Made by a program: the position numbers and the translations under genes. Shown here in pieces: positions 53,198-62,782 of a stretch of 64,000 bases of DNA; position 1 is the stretch's first letter, and every line of letters begins with the position of its first letter. Source of the stretch: Candidatus Gastranaerophilales bacterium (lineage in GTDB: Bacteria > Cyanobacteriota > Vampirovibrionia > Gastranaerophilales > Gastranaerophilaceae); assembly GCA_910586855.1 (NCBI GenBank), contig CAJUJH010000001.1:637312-701311 (forward strand), read 5' to 3'. The notes under the pieces were generated by a model that was not told the DNA's origin, did no database searches, and was given only the letters and a program-made list of their open reading frames with translations.

Positions 53198-54037
53198 ATG
53201 AATGTGAATTTTAGTTTGTATAAGCAGCCCTATTTTACAGGAACGGTTAATGCCCGTTGGAGTAAGCCGGGGTATAAAGTAAATAAGCAAAATCAGCCTG
53301 CCGTGCAGCAGGTTTCTGTGGATAAACACTCTTCATCTATAAAGGATATTGGTGCAGTCCGCACAAAATATTTGAGTGAAATTGTATTAATGAATGATTC
53401 ACCCGAGGAGTTAGCAGAACATATTATGGCTCTAAAAAGGAAAGTTCTTGAACACGATTTAAGAAAGAACGCCCCATATGACCCAAAAATAGAACATGCA
53501 AGAAATATTGTGCGTGATACCATTCTTCATATTGATTGCAAAATCGATTTTCGAAGCCTGGGTGTAAATCCTGATAAACTTACAGAAGATGAAAAGATTG
53601 AATACGGCTCAAAATTTGCTTTTTGGACGACAAGCTTTGATGGCGCCAAAAGAGGAAAATTTGAAAGACCTTACTATGTAAGGAGTGCTCATGAGTATAT
53701 TGATTTGCTTGAAGAAAGGCACCCATTATACGCAGCAGAAGAGTTTGGCGACATTGTAAAAAGATTTTCCGAAAGAGAACGCAACGCTGATAAAAGAATA
53801 CAAGATGCTTATGATGCTGATTATAAAAGAACACTTTCTGAATATCGGCGTCTTCCTTTTTCAAGAAAATTGACCGTGCCGATGCCGCAGCAAAAATACA
53901 CCCCAATATATGGCAGATTAAAAAAGCTTGAAGAAGTTAGGCAAAATGCATATGATGATTATATAGCAAATAAGCAGGCAAGCCAAAGAGAAGAATACGA
54001 AAGATGGCTTCGAGATACATTTGATAATACAAACTAG
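53198..54037 (+). CDS. Hypothetical 279-aa protein with PYFTG tag
   Basis: Unrecognised. The start MNVNFSLYKQPYFTGTVNAR carries the F-x-G tag (F13, G15). The rest is highly charged and helical with a basic pI, e.g. ELAEHIMALKRKVLEHDLRKN and GDIVKRFSERERNADKRIQDAYDADYKRTL. No signal peptide or membrane helix. It ends convergently with ftsY, about 30 bases apart. Confidence 0.7.
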   Translation: MNVNFSLYKQPYFTGTVNARWSKPGYKVNKQNQPAVQQVSVDKHSSSIKDIGAVRTKYLSEIVLMNDSPEELAEHIMALKRKVLEHDLRKNAPYDPKIEHARNIVRDTILHIDCKIDFRSLGVNPDKLTEDEKIEYGSKFAFWTTSFDGAKRGKFERPYYVRSAHEYIDLLEERHPLYAAEEFGDIVKRFSERERNADKRIQDAYDADYKRTLSEYRRLPFSRKLTVPMPQQKYTPIYGRLKKLEEVRQNAYDDYIANKQASQREEYERWLRDTFDNTN

Positions 54038-54066
54038 TTTCTAAAACTTTTACAATATTTGCTAGT

Positions 54067-54990
54067 TTAAAATATTGCTTCAATAAAACCTTCAGGTTCA
54101 AAGTCTTTTATATCATCAATGCCTTCACCAACCCCAATAAGTTTGGTTGGCAGCTTGTACTCTTTTGCAATTGATAAAATCATTCCGCCTTTAGCTGAGC
54201 CATCCAGTTTTGTTAAAGCAGCCGAGGTCAACTGAACCGCTTCGCTAAAAACTTTTGCCTGGCTAAGCCCGTTCTGCCCCAAGTTTGCATCTAATACAAG
54301 TATGCTTTCAATAATGCTGTCTTGAGCATTTTTATTAATTACATTTTTTACTTTTTTTAATTCTTCAATAAGGTTGAATTTATTTTGAAGCCTTCCTGCG
54401 GTATCAATAATAAGCACATTGTAATTTTCATCTTTAGCTTTTTGTATGGCTTCATACACCACGGCTGCGCTTTCGGCACCATCTTTTCTTACGATATCAA
54501 CATCTGCTCTTTTTGCCCAAATTTCAAGCTGTTCTTCTGCTGCTGCTCTAAAGGTGTCCCCTGCTGCAATTAAAACTTTTTTACCTTCTTTTTTAAGCCT
54601 GTTAGCCAGTTTTCCAATAAGGGTGGTTTTCCCTGCACCGTTTATTCCTGCAACAAAATAAATATTTAATTTATCATTTTCGTACAAAAGTTTTTCAGAA
54701 TAACCATTGCAATAAGCTAGCTTTAGTATATTTAGAAATTCTTCTTTTAGAAAACTTTTAAGCTCAGAAGATTTAACATTATTTTTTTTAATTTTATCAA
54801 TAATTTCAACACTTAAATCAATTCCAAGGTCAGCCTTAATCAAAGCATCTTCAATATCTTCAAGTTCATATTCATCTAAAACCGCATCTTTTGAACCTGC
54901 AATACTAAGAACATTTTTAATTAAAGCGGAAGATGTCTTTGAAAAGGCATCTTTTAAACCTTTGAACCCTGAATTAAACATATGATTCAA
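54067..54990 (-). CDS. ftsY: Signal recognition particle receptor FtsY
   Basis: A 307-residue SRP GTPase. It has the N domain then G1 GINGAGKTTLIGKLANRL, DTFRAAAEEQL, DTAGRLQNKFNL, and TKLDGSAKGGMILSIA. It has no long acidic A domain, as in many Gram-positive and cyanobacterial forms. It starts 17 bases inside nusB's 3' end, so the two are co-translated. Confidence 0.96.
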   Translation of the reverse strand: MNHMFNSGFKGLKDAFSKTSSALIKNVLSIAGSKDAVLDEYELEDIEDALIKADLGIDLSVEIIDKIKKNNVKSSELKSFLKEEFLNILKLAYCNGYSEKLLYENDKLNIYFVAGINGAGKTTLIGKLANRLKKEGKKVLIAAGDTFRAAAEEQLEIWAKRADVDIVRKDGAESAAVVYEAIQKAKDENYNVLIIDTAGRLQNKFNLIEELKKVKNVINKNAQDSIIESILVLDANLGQNGLSQAKVFSEAVQLTSAALTKLDGSAKGGMILSIAKEYKLPTKLIGVGEGIDDIKDFEPEGFIEAIF

Positions 54991-55627
54991 CCACTTTTGC
55001 CAAAATTCCGTTTATAAAAGATGGAGAATCATCGGTTGAATATTTCTTGGCAAGCTCAAGTGCCTCATCAATAACAACCTTAACTGGCGCATCTTTTATA
55101 AAAAGTAATTCTGTTATGGATATTCTTAAAATATCTTTATCAATCTTAAAAAGCCTGTCTATATCCCAGCCGGATGCTAATTCTTTAATAACGCCGTCTA
55201 TGTCGTCTTTTCTTTCTTTATATGTTTTGATGATTTTGTGAATATATCTTTTAACGTCGCTTTGTCCTGATAATACACTCAGTTCTGCAATTTCAAGCGC
55301 AGAGACTGATTTTTCAGCTGCATTCATAATAACATCAATATCTTCTTTCATTTTAGAAGTTAAAGGCATTTCAACTGCTATATTATGCGCATCAATTGGT
55401 CTTGCAAGGTTATCCGGGTGATTATTTTCAAATTCTTCAACAAATTCACGAACCTCTGAAAGTTCAGATGTTACAATTGAAATCTCATCCATGGAATTAC
55501 TTATTAATGTTCTTACAGACCCCAGAACCATTTGTTCAAAGTCGCTGTTTGCATATTTTTCAATATCTTTTCCGATTTGGGAAAATATTATAAGGGCTAA
55601 TTCTCTTGAAGCACGTCTTGCCTGCAT
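54974..55627 (-). CDS. nusB: Transcription antitermination factor NusB
   Basis: A 217-residue all-helical protein beginning MQARRASRELALIIFSQ and ending with DDIDGVIKELASGWDIDRLFKIDKDILRISITELLF...VVIDEALELAKKYSTDDSPSFINGILAKV, the NusB C-terminal signature. It is longer than the ~140 residues of E. coli because of a mid-protein insert, as in cyanobacterial NusB. Binds boxA with S10. Confidence 0.93.
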   Translation of the reverse strand: MQARRASRELALIIFSQIGKDIEKYANSDFEQMVLGSVRTLISNSMDEISIVTSELSEVREFVEEFENNHPDNLARPIDAHNIAVEMPLTSKMKEDIDVIMNAAEKSVSALEIAELSVLSGQSDVKRYIHKIIKTYKERKDDIDGVIKELASGWDIDRLFKIDKDILRISITELLFIKDAPVKVVIDEALELAKKYSTDDSPSFINGILAKVVESYV

Positions 55628-55666
55628 TTATAAAATCCTTTATTAAACTGTTTATTATATTCTGTA

Positions 55667-56857
55667 TTATAGCTTAAACAGTTCAATTTTTTGTAAATAA
55701 TTTTTAATGGAATTTTCATAAGAAAACATCTTTGCTGTTGCAATAGCGTTTTTTGAAATTTCTGAAAATTCTCTAGAATTAAAACTTAATATTTTTTTTA
55801 AGGCATCATAAACACCTTTTTTATTTGGTTTTATAAGAAAACCGTTTTTATCGTTTTGAATAATTCCATCCACCCCTGAATTTTGTGTACATAAAACAAT
55901 ATTTCCATGCGCTAAAGCTTCCATATACACCATTCCAAAAGTTTCATTTTTAGAAGGCAGCACAAATATATCAGCCTCCATCATTTTTTTATAAACTTCA
56001 TCTTTTGAAAGTTTTCCTAAAAATTTAATATCAAGCTTGTATTTAATGTTTAAAATTTCAAATTTTTCCCTTAAAATGCCGTCGCCGATAATCTCAAGAC
56101 TTATTTTAGGGTGTTTTTTCTTTAATTTTCTGTACGCTGATATTAACGTTTTAATGTTTTTTCTTTTAATTAAGCTTGAAACAGTAATTATCTTTGCCTT
56201 TTTGGGGTTAAATTTGCGCCCCGATTTTTTCCCAGGCTCTTTTGCCGTATCTTCTTCAACAGTGGAAAATCCAAGGTGTATTTCGTTTTCTTTAATTAAT
56301 TTTAAAGGAACGCCTGAATAAATAATTTCAACAGGCTTATTTAAATCAGGTATTATCTTTTTAATTTTATCTTTTAGCCAAAAGCTTCTTGGTAAAATAC
56401 ACTCGGCATTTTTATATGCCTGAACCATTCTTTTTTTAAACATAAAATATTTTATGTTTGTTAAAACCGTAATATCGCTTGAGTGTACTGCACAAAGCAT
56501 AGGGATTTTATATTCTTTTGAAATAATATCGGCTGTCATTATCCCTGATGGCATATGTGCTAAAATTATGTCAAATTTTTCATCCTTAAAATATTTTTTA
56601 TACGCTCTTAAAACCCCGCCCTTATCAAACGGAAACAAAAAATTTTTAATAAAAATTTTAATCCCCGAATCTTCATATAAACCATTTTTATAAGTTTTTC
56701 TTTTTCTTACTATGGTATTTAATATAAAGTTTGGTCTTAAAACGCAAACACTGTGCCCTTCTTGAATAAAGCCCAAAGCAAAATCCCTTATTGTTAAAGG
56801 AATACCCTCTTCACCTTCAAACAAAGGGTATAAATCAGTAATAAGCAAAATATTCAT
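55667..56857 (-). CDS. Glycosyltransferase family 4 protein
   Basis: A 396-residue GT-B enzyme. The N-terminal domain (LLITDLYPLFEGEEGIPLTIRDFALGF) and C-terminal donor-binding domain with ITVSSLIKRKNIKTLI, GDGILREKFE and the E-x7-E motif (FVLPSKNETFGMVYMEALAHG) are clear. Probably adds a sugar to a cell-envelope glycan. A Lys-rich loop (EPGKKSGRKFNPKKAK) sits before the donor domain. The gene begins 6 bases after glyS. Confidence 0.9.
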   Translation of the reverse strand: MNILLITDLYPLFEGEEGIPLTIRDFALGFIQEGHSVCVLRPNFILNTIVRKRKTYKNGLYEDSGIKIFIKNFLFPFDKGGVLRAYKKYFKDEKFDIILAHMPSGIMTADIISKEYKIPMLCAVHSSDITVLTNIKYFMFKKRMVQAYKNAECILPRSFWLKDKIKKIIPDLNKPVEIIYSGVPLKLIKENEIHLGFSTVEEDTAKEPGKKSGRKFNPKKAKIITVSSLIKRKNIKTLISAYRKLKKKHPKISLEIIGDGILREKFEILNIKYKLDIKFLGKLSKDEVYKKMMEADIFVLPSKNETFGMVYMEALAHGNIVLCTQNSGVDGIIQNDKNGFLIKPNKKGVYDALKKILSFNSREFSEISKNAIATAKMFSYENSIKNYLQKIELFKL

Positions 56858-56863
56858 AAGTTT

Positions 56864-58945
56864 TTATACTTTTTTAAACTTTGTAAAATCTGCAACGGTT
56901 TCAAATATTCTTCTTAATTGAAGAAGCATTGAAAGTCTGTTATTTTTATCTTCAACGTTTTCATCATTTACAAGCACAGCTTCAAAAAATGCGTTAATTA
57001 AAGGTGTTAAATTGTATAAATTCTGAACGGATTCTATTTTCTTTAAGTTGTTAATTGCTTCAAGTAAATTCTTTTCTTCATTTGTCTTTAAGTTTGAAGC
57101 TAAAATTTCTCGGTCTAAAAGTTTTTTGTCCACACCTTCTGTGATTCTTGAAATTCTTTTTGCCTGTTCTACAAATTCTCTAAAGTTTTCTGTATCTTTT
57201 TGTCTTTGCAGGTCTTCACATTTTTTCTTAAATTGTTTTAAATCAGCCAGAGGTGAGGTTTTTCTTAAAGCTTCCAAAACTTCGCTGTCAAATTTATCCT
57301 CAAACATTACAAATAATCTGTCTGTTATAAAATCAACAAGTTCTGATTTTAAGGTTAATTCCACTTCAAGATTAAATTCTTCCTTAATTTGCTGAATGGA
57401 AAAATCAATTAGTTTTTCAATATCAATCTCTAATCCGGCTTCAATTATTGTTCTTAAAATCCCGATAGCAGCACGTCTTACGCCAAGAGGGTCATTTGAA
57501 CCTGTAGGGCGCTTTTTCTTTTTATCCTTCTGAGTAGATAAAAATACAGCACAGATGGTATCAATCTTATCGGCAATAGATATAATTTTTCCTTCAACAA
57601 GCCCGGGTAATTCTGAATTTGCATTTAAAGGAAAATAATGTTCTTTGATGGCTGCTGCAACATTTGCTTTTTCGCCGGATTTTAATGCATAATTTTCACC
57701 TATAAATCCCTGGAGTTCAGTAAATTCAAATACAAGCTTTGTACTTAAATCTGCCTTGCAAAGCCTTGCAGCTCTAAGGGTATCATGAGATAAATCAGAT
57801 GAAAAAGATAAATCTTTACATAAGTATTCTGAAATTTTCTCAATTCTCTTAGTTTTATCAAATAATGTACCTAAATCTCTCTGGAATGTCATACCCTTAA
57901 GGTTTTCAACCTTTGATTCAAGAGGAGTTTTGATGTCTTCATTATAGAAAAATACACCATCCTCAAGTCTGGCGCTTACCACTCTTTGGTTTCCGGCTTT
58001 TATATTGTCAAAAGATTCTTTATCATCCCCGACAAAATTTGCCATAGTGATAAATTTATTTGCAAGTTTTCCTGTATTTTTATCATAAAGAGGAAAATAC
58101 CTTTGATGTTTTGACATTTCTGTAGTGCTTACAATATCAGGAATTGCGAGATATTTCTCATTAAAATCACATAAAACAGGTACAGGGTACTCTGTAATAA
58201 AAGTAATTTCATCCAATAAATCATCAAGGTTGTCAAACTTAATCTCTAAACCGTTTTCATCCGCTTTTTTTGTTGCGGATTTAACAATTATCTCGCGTCT
58301 TTCATTAATATCAGCGTATACATTTACCTTTTTTAATTCTTCAACATAATGAAGAGGGTCTTTGATTTCAATTTCTTTTATATTTGAAAATCTGTGACCT
58401 TTTGTTTTATTTCCTGCTTTTTTATCAATAATTTTAAAATCTAAAACTTCATCTCCAAAGATGCAAAGTACATTTTCAACAGGTCTTGTAAATCTTTCTT
58501 CGTAGCTGCCCCACCGCATAAAATGTGCACCTTGAAGTTTTAAGACCATAGCCTCAATATTTTCTTCTAAAATTTCTTTTGTAAGTTTCCCTTTTTTATG
58601 AACATTGGCCCAAATATAGCCTTCTTTTTCAAAAAGCTCATTTTCTGTAACACCGTTTTTCTTTGCAAAGCCAATGGCAGCCATTGTGTATTTGCCATTA
58701 TTATCAACTGCAACTTTTAAAATAGGACCCTTAACATCCTTTGTAATATCAGCTTGTGCTGTTTCAAGCTCTTCAACAACTATCGTAAGCCTTCTTGGGG
58801 TTGCATACCCCTTAATTTCTTTGTAATTTAAATTGTTTTCGCTAAAAAGTGTCTTAAAAGAAGCTTTTAGCTGTTCAAGCCCTGATGCTATAAACTTGTA
58901 GGGCATCTCTTGTACTAATATTTCAAATAAAAAATTCTTCATCAT
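56864..58945 (-). CDS. glyS: Glycine--tRNA ligase beta subunit
   Basis: The 693-residue beta chain of the alpha2-beta2 GlyRS. It begins FLFEILVQEMPYKFIASGLEQL and carries GYATPRRLTIVVEEL, RWGSYEERFTRPVENVLCI and an HD-like region with DPLGVRRAAIGIL before the C-terminal DALR-like anticodon domain. glyQ is not in this window. Confidence 0.95.
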   Translation of the reverse strand: MMKNFLFEILVQEMPYKFIASGLEQLKASFKTLFSENNLNYKEIKGYATPRRLTIVVEELETAQADITKDVKGPILKVAVDNNGKYTMAAIGFAKKNGVTENELFEKEGYIWANVHKKGKLTKEILEENIEAMVLKLQGAHFMRWGSYEERFTRPVENVLCIFGDEVLDFKIIDKKAGNKTKGHRFSNIKEIEIKDPLHYVEELKKVNVYADINERREIIVKSATKKADENGLEIKFDNLDDLLDEITFITEYPVPVLCDFNEKYLAIPDIVSTTEMSKHQRYFPLYDKNTGKLANKFITMANFVGDDKESFDNIKAGNQRVVSARLEDGVFFYNEDIKTPLESKVENLKGMTFQRDLGTLFDKTKRIEKISEYLCKDLSFSSDLSHDTLRAARLCKADLSTKLVFEFTELQGFIGENYALKSGEKANVAAAIKEHYFPLNANSELPGLVEGKIISIADKIDTICAVFLSTQKDKKKKRPTGSNDPLGVRRAAIGILRTIIEAGLEIDIEKLIDFSIQQIKEEFNLEVELTLKSELVDFITDRLFVMFEDKFDSEVLEALRKTSPLADLKQFKKKCEDLQRQKDTENFREFVEQAKRISRITEGVDKKLLDREILASNLKTNEEKNLLEAINNLKKIESVQNLYNLTPLINAFFEAVLVNDENVEDKNNRLSMLLQLRRIFETVADFTKFKKV

Positions 58946-59027
58946 GCCTTTAATTCTATTACAAAAAAGAAATTTTGAAAAATTTTATTTGAAAGGCTGA
59001 ATAAAACTTTAGACAAGCTTAAAAAAA

Positions 59028-59819
59028 TCATTGTCTTTTATCTGAAGCCGGCTTTAAAATGGGACCGTTTTTATCCATAATCATTATTGTTCCGCACCCT
59101 GAATTATCATAGCTGGTATCAAATACCCTGCGTGCACCATCACAAAAATCTAAAGAGGCACTTTTAGAATCTTTTGTTTGTATTCTCATTTTTGTGCCGT
59201 CAGGAGAAACTGTTATTCTTTCTATATTTTCAGGCTCAAAACACCCTTCGGTTGAAATATTTAAATTATTAAGTACTTTATCAATATCAAATCCTGAATC
59301 CATTGTTTCTGCAAGAAAACTATAATATCCCATTGAATAGCCAAAATCAGGTGTTCTTAAAATAGCAGGAGCATCAAGCTGTGTTTTTGCAGCACGTTCT
59401 CTTTGGTCGGCTTTAATAAGGGCAGCCATTATCTGCGCTTTTTCTTTTGAACCAAGACGATCAAGTGTAATGGCATTTTTACTGACTACCCTAGTTCTTT
59501 TTGGTTTTCCGTACAATCCGCCTTTTATATCTTCAATATCAACAAAATCTCTAACACCGTTTTTTATAAATAACAATTTGGAATCTTCAGCATCTTCATC
59601 AGACATTTCTTCTGAATAAAAACATTCATTTTTTTTATCAAAAAGTTTTACGGTTGTAAATTCATAATCATGGTCCTTAACAAAAGCTACCTTTTTAGGT
59701 ATTCCATAGTCAAGTAAATGCGTATCAAGAAAAATAATTTTATCATCTTTTGGCTGCCTGTTAAACAAACCATTGAAATTTAAATTATAGTTATTGCTAA
59801 AACCCTGAATTTTATCCAT
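59028..59819 (-). CDS. Hypothetical 263-aa protein with NFNG tag
   Basis: No family recognised. The start MDKIQGFSNNYNLNFNGLFN carries the F-x-G tag (F15, G17). Later parts look like a mixed alpha/beta soluble domain (IIFLDTHLLDYGIPKKVAFV, RRVFDTSYDNSGCGTIMIMD). No signal peptide. Transcribed in the same direction as glyS with an 82-base gap, and divergent from the 534-residue gene. Confidence 0.7.
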   Translation of the reverse strand: MDKIQGFSNNYNLNFNGLFNRQPKDDKIIFLDTHLLDYGIPKKVAFVKDHDYEFTTVKLFDKKNECFYSEEMSDEDAEDSKLLFIKNGVRDFVDIEDIKGGLYGKPKRTRVVSKNAITLDRLGSKEKAQIMAALIKADQRERAAKTQLDAPAILRTPDFGYSMGYYSFLAETMDSGFDIDKVLNNLNISTEGCFEPENIERITVSPDGTKMRIQTKDSKSASLDFCDGARRVFDTSYDNSGCGTIMIMDKNGPILKPASDKRQ

Positions 59820-59997
59820 TTTAAGACAACCTTTACTTTTTCAAACCTTCGCATATCTATATTTAAATACAAGCATAGTATTAATTGTTATAAAGTGCCC
59901 AAATATTAAGTTTTATTAAATATGATACAAATTTTTAACGTATTTGAAATTAGAACAATTATGTGTCATTTTATTATTGGGAGAGAATATTAGAAAA

Positions 59998-61602
59998 ATG
60001 ACCTATACAGCCTCTTTATTAAAAATAACAGAAGACCAAAATGAATACGCCAAAATGGTGGCATCTAAAATGTCACATCCTTTGGAGCGCAAAAGAGGTA
60101 TGGTTGATATACTCGGGATTACAAGTGCTGTTAACTGGCTTCTTGCAAATAAGATTAAAGTGCAGGTAGCGCGCAGCCTTCATAAGGTGCCAAAACTCCT
60201 TGAAGAATTTAGAATAACCGATATATATTATAATAACTATAGAATTGATGTCATCACTGTATTTAGGGAAAAAACAGTCAAGATTCCAAGAATCCATGCT
60301 GATTTTGACATTATGCCCCACTATTATCTTGTTGTGCAGCTTGGGGCTATGCTGAAAGAGACAAAAATTATCGGATATTTAAACCCTACTGATGTTTTGG
60401 CTTCCAAAAAAGACAATAAGTATTTTTACCCTCCTGAAGATAAATTAAAAAGTGCAGATGAATTTAAAAAAATAATTAGAACACCGGCACCGATACCATC
60501 TGTTACGGGAAAACATTTAGAATGCATGTCTTTGTTTTTAAGATTTATTGATAATGAGCTTTCAACAAGCTATAAAAAAGTCTTAATACAGCATTTGGTT
60601 ACCTGCGATACTTGTACAAAAAAACTTGTAGATGTTATTGAGTTTGATAATGCTGCAAAAAATTCTAAGAATTACCCAAGAACACTTGAAAAATATTATA
60701 ATAAATACTTGATTAATAAAAAACAAATGATGATGGAGCCTAAAAACCCCGCTCTGTCAAATATTCAGCCTCCAGTGCCCCAAAGAAAAAACACAGTTAC
60801 CGGCATGTTGAATAAATCTGCTCTTGCAAATGAAGAAATTGAATCCGTTAAAGAGCCGCCGATGAGTGCTGCAAAAAGGGCAGCTCAAGCCTTTAAGAAA
60901 AATACTATTGATTATATTTTTAGAGATAAGCCCGAATTTGAAGGAAGCAGCGACGATGTTATTGTTCCTATGAGGAGCAGAAAGAAAAAAGTAATAACAA
61001 TGGCGGTGTGGGCGCTTATTCTTGTTGGAATCATAGGCTTTGCAGTTAGCCGTCATTCAAATTCTACTCCTGATTCTATTTCAAATGCTGACACTGAATA
61101 TGCAGAAGATGTTGGCGGTCTTGAATCATTTGAAGAAAGCCATGGGGATTTGAATGGAGGAGCAGAAGGACTTCCTGAAGATTTCTATAATTCAACATCG
61201 GGATACTACGGAAAAGGGGATGATTATGCCCTTGCAAGCGAAGCTAACGGTGAACCCATTATTGCAACAATTAATAAAGTTTCCTGGGAAGTACCTGAAA
61301 ATCTTGCAGATAAGACAAATTATAAAAAATTTCTGCAGCTTGTAGGGAAGAATATTAAACTCAATTTGCAAAATGACCTTTTGCTGTCAAATGATACGGC
61401 AAAAAACAGCTTAATTAAAGTTGATATAAAATTTGCTCACAATGGCGACATTCAATCCTTAAAAGTTGCCCAAAGCTCAGGCTCAACAAATATTGATGAA
61501 ATCATTAAAAAGAGCGTAAAAGAGACCCTCTCTTATATGAAGCCACCGCAAAGCGGCTTTGGTACAAAAACTGCTGAAATTACACTTGTGATTGAACTGT
61601 AA
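59998..61602 (+). CDS. Single-span membrane protein with TonB-C-like domain, 534 aa
   Basis: The ATG at 59998 is chosen over a TTG 54 bases upstream because GGGAGAG lies before it. The cytoplasmic part (1-~335) has a C-x2-C pair in HLVTCDTCTKKLVDV. One helix follows (ITMAVWALILVGIIGFAV), then an acidic linker and a C-terminal domain resembling TonB-C/TolA-C (VDIKFAHNGDIQSLKVAQSSGSTNIDEIIKKSV). Such layout suggests envelope signalling or force transduction, but no ExbB/ExbD are here. Confidence 0.68.
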   Translation: MTYTASLLKITEDQNEYAKMVASKMSHPLERKRGMVDILGITSAVNWLLANKIKVQVARSLHKVPKLLEEFRITDIYYNNYRIDVITVFREKTVKIPRIHADFDIMPHYYLVVQLGAMLKETKIIGYLNPTDVLASKKDNKYFYPPEDKLKSADEFKKIIRTPAPIPSVTGKHLECMSLFLRFIDNELSTSYKKVLIQHLVTCDTCTKKLVDVIEFDNAAKNSKNYPRTLEKYYNKYLINKKQMMMEPKNPALSNIQPPVPQRKNTVTGMLNKSALANEEIESVKEPPMSAAKRAAQAFKKNTIDYIFRDKPEFEGSSDDVIVPMRSRKKKVITMAVWALILVGIIGFAVSRHSNSTPDSISNADTEYAEDVGGLESFEESHGDLNGGAEGLPEDFYNSTSGYYGKGDDYALASEANGEPIIATINKVSWEVPENLADKTNYKKFLQLVGKNIKLNLQNDLLLSNDTAKNSLIKVDIKFAHNGDIQSLKVAQSSGSTNIDEIIKKSVKETLSYMKPPQSGFGTKTAEITLVIEL

Positions 61603-61620
61603 AATTTAAAAAATACAAAT

Positions 61621-61657
61621 AAAATCAGGTTTAATATTTTGTTTAAACCTGATTTTA
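61621..61657. terminator. Bidirectional terminator
   Basis: AAAATCAGGTTTAA/TTTAAACCTGATTTT stem between two convergent genes. Confidence 0.88.
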
Positions 61658-61673
61658 GTATTTGTTATAAAGC

Positions 61674-62096
61674 TTATGCAAGCTTATCTATATTTTGCCC
61701 TAAAGTTTTCTGTCTGGCTGCATTATTTACAAAAAGTGCATCAACTTTGCTTTGCGCCTTTAAAAATAAATTGCTAACTCCATATGGGCGGCCGTTTGAA
61801 CGTATTCTTTTTGCTGCAATAGGTATACGGTTCCCGTTATTTAAATCTTCAATTAGCAGTTTTATTTTATTGCCGTTGCTCTTTATATTGTCGGTTTTTT
61901 TAAATATTAAAGCAAGCCTCGCATCCTCTGGTGTGATTTCTGCAATGTGTTGTTTTAATTTATCAAAATTAACACTAACCTGCTCTCTTAATTTTTCTGT
62001 TGGAAGCCCCTGAATGTTGCCTGCTGATGCTTTAAGGGCGCTGTATGTTGAACCGCCGACAATTACATTGCCGCTAAATGAAATAGATTGTATCAT
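61674..62096 (-). CDS. Hypothetical 140-aa protein with ISFSG tag
   Basis: MIQSISFSGNVIVGG gives the clearest and most N-terminal F-x-G tag (F7, G9). The body is soluble alpha/beta: EITPEDARLALIFKKTDN and KIKLLIEDLNNGNRIPIAAKRIRSNGRPYG. AAGAGAGG lies before the ATG. It is downstream of, and on the same strand as, the G-tract gene with a similar tag. Confidence 0.7.
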   Translation of the reverse strand: MIQSISFSGNVIVGGSTYSALKASAGNIQGLPTEKLREQVSVNFDKLKQHIAEITPEDARLALIFKKTDNIKSNGNKIKLLIEDLNNGNRIPIAAKRIRSNGRPYGVSNLFLKAQSKVDALFVNNAARQKTLGQNIDKLA

Positions 62097-62189
62097 TTTT
62101 TGCCTCTCTTAATAATATGCGTTGTTGTTTAATGCGTTGAAACTCTATACTAGCACATAAGCAAAAAAGCAAATCAATTTTATAAAAAA

Positions 62190-62676
62190 TTATACAAGCC
62201 TGTCCATAATGCTTTTCAGGTTATCATCTTCTTTTGGATTGTGCATCTTTTCTATATTTAGAAATACCTTCTTTTTGATTTTTGAGAAAAAAGTGTCAAT
62301 GGTTTTGGATAATTGCTCTCCTTCAAAATAAGCAAATTTTCTATCGCTGTCATATCCTATGGATTCAGAACCAATTACCATATATGTGTGTTTATTGGAA
62401 TCGTTCAAATTTTTAACGGATAAATATACAGATGGTGGAAAATACGCATTGTTGACATCGGCTTTAAATTCAACACTAAATTCATCTTCTTCCGGTGTTT
62501 TTTCTTCTAATTCAGCTTTGAGTAAGTTTAATTCATCTATAATTTTACTTCGGATTTCTTTCGGGCATTTTAATATATTTTGGGCAGTGTTTTCTTTACC
62601 CCCCCCCCCGAGAATTTTCGGTATTGGTATTATAATAAACTTTTCCCTTAAAACTTAATGATGCCGGGTTTATCAT
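62190..62676 (-). pseudogene. Frameshifted, probably phase-variable gene with LSFKG tag
   Basis: The ATG at 62676 follows AGGAG by 7 bases and starts MINPASLSFKGKVYY (F9, G11). After 22 codons an 11-G run shifts the frame and a stop follows about 15 codons later. The rest of the gene (NTAQNILKCPKEIRSKI ... NLKSIMDRLV) is open in another frame to 62190. With 10 or 13 G's the whole would read as one ~161-residue protein. The 72-codon frame at 62190-62408 is only its tail. Either an OFF-phase contingency gene, a degraded gene, or a homopolymer error. Confidence 0.72.
62599..62609. repeat. 11-base G/C homopolymer inside a coding region
   Basis: Eleven C's on the plus strand (G11 in the gene). 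In such an AT-rich sequence this run is exceptional and is the typical substrate of slipped-strand phase variation. Confidence 0.9.
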
Positions 62677-62782
62677 ATCATTTCTCCTATTTGTCATAAG
62701 AATTGCAATATTTTCACTTGCAATAAAATACCCTGAAGGAAAATAGTTGCTAAAGTATGCTTAAATTTTAAAAATTGTTAAA

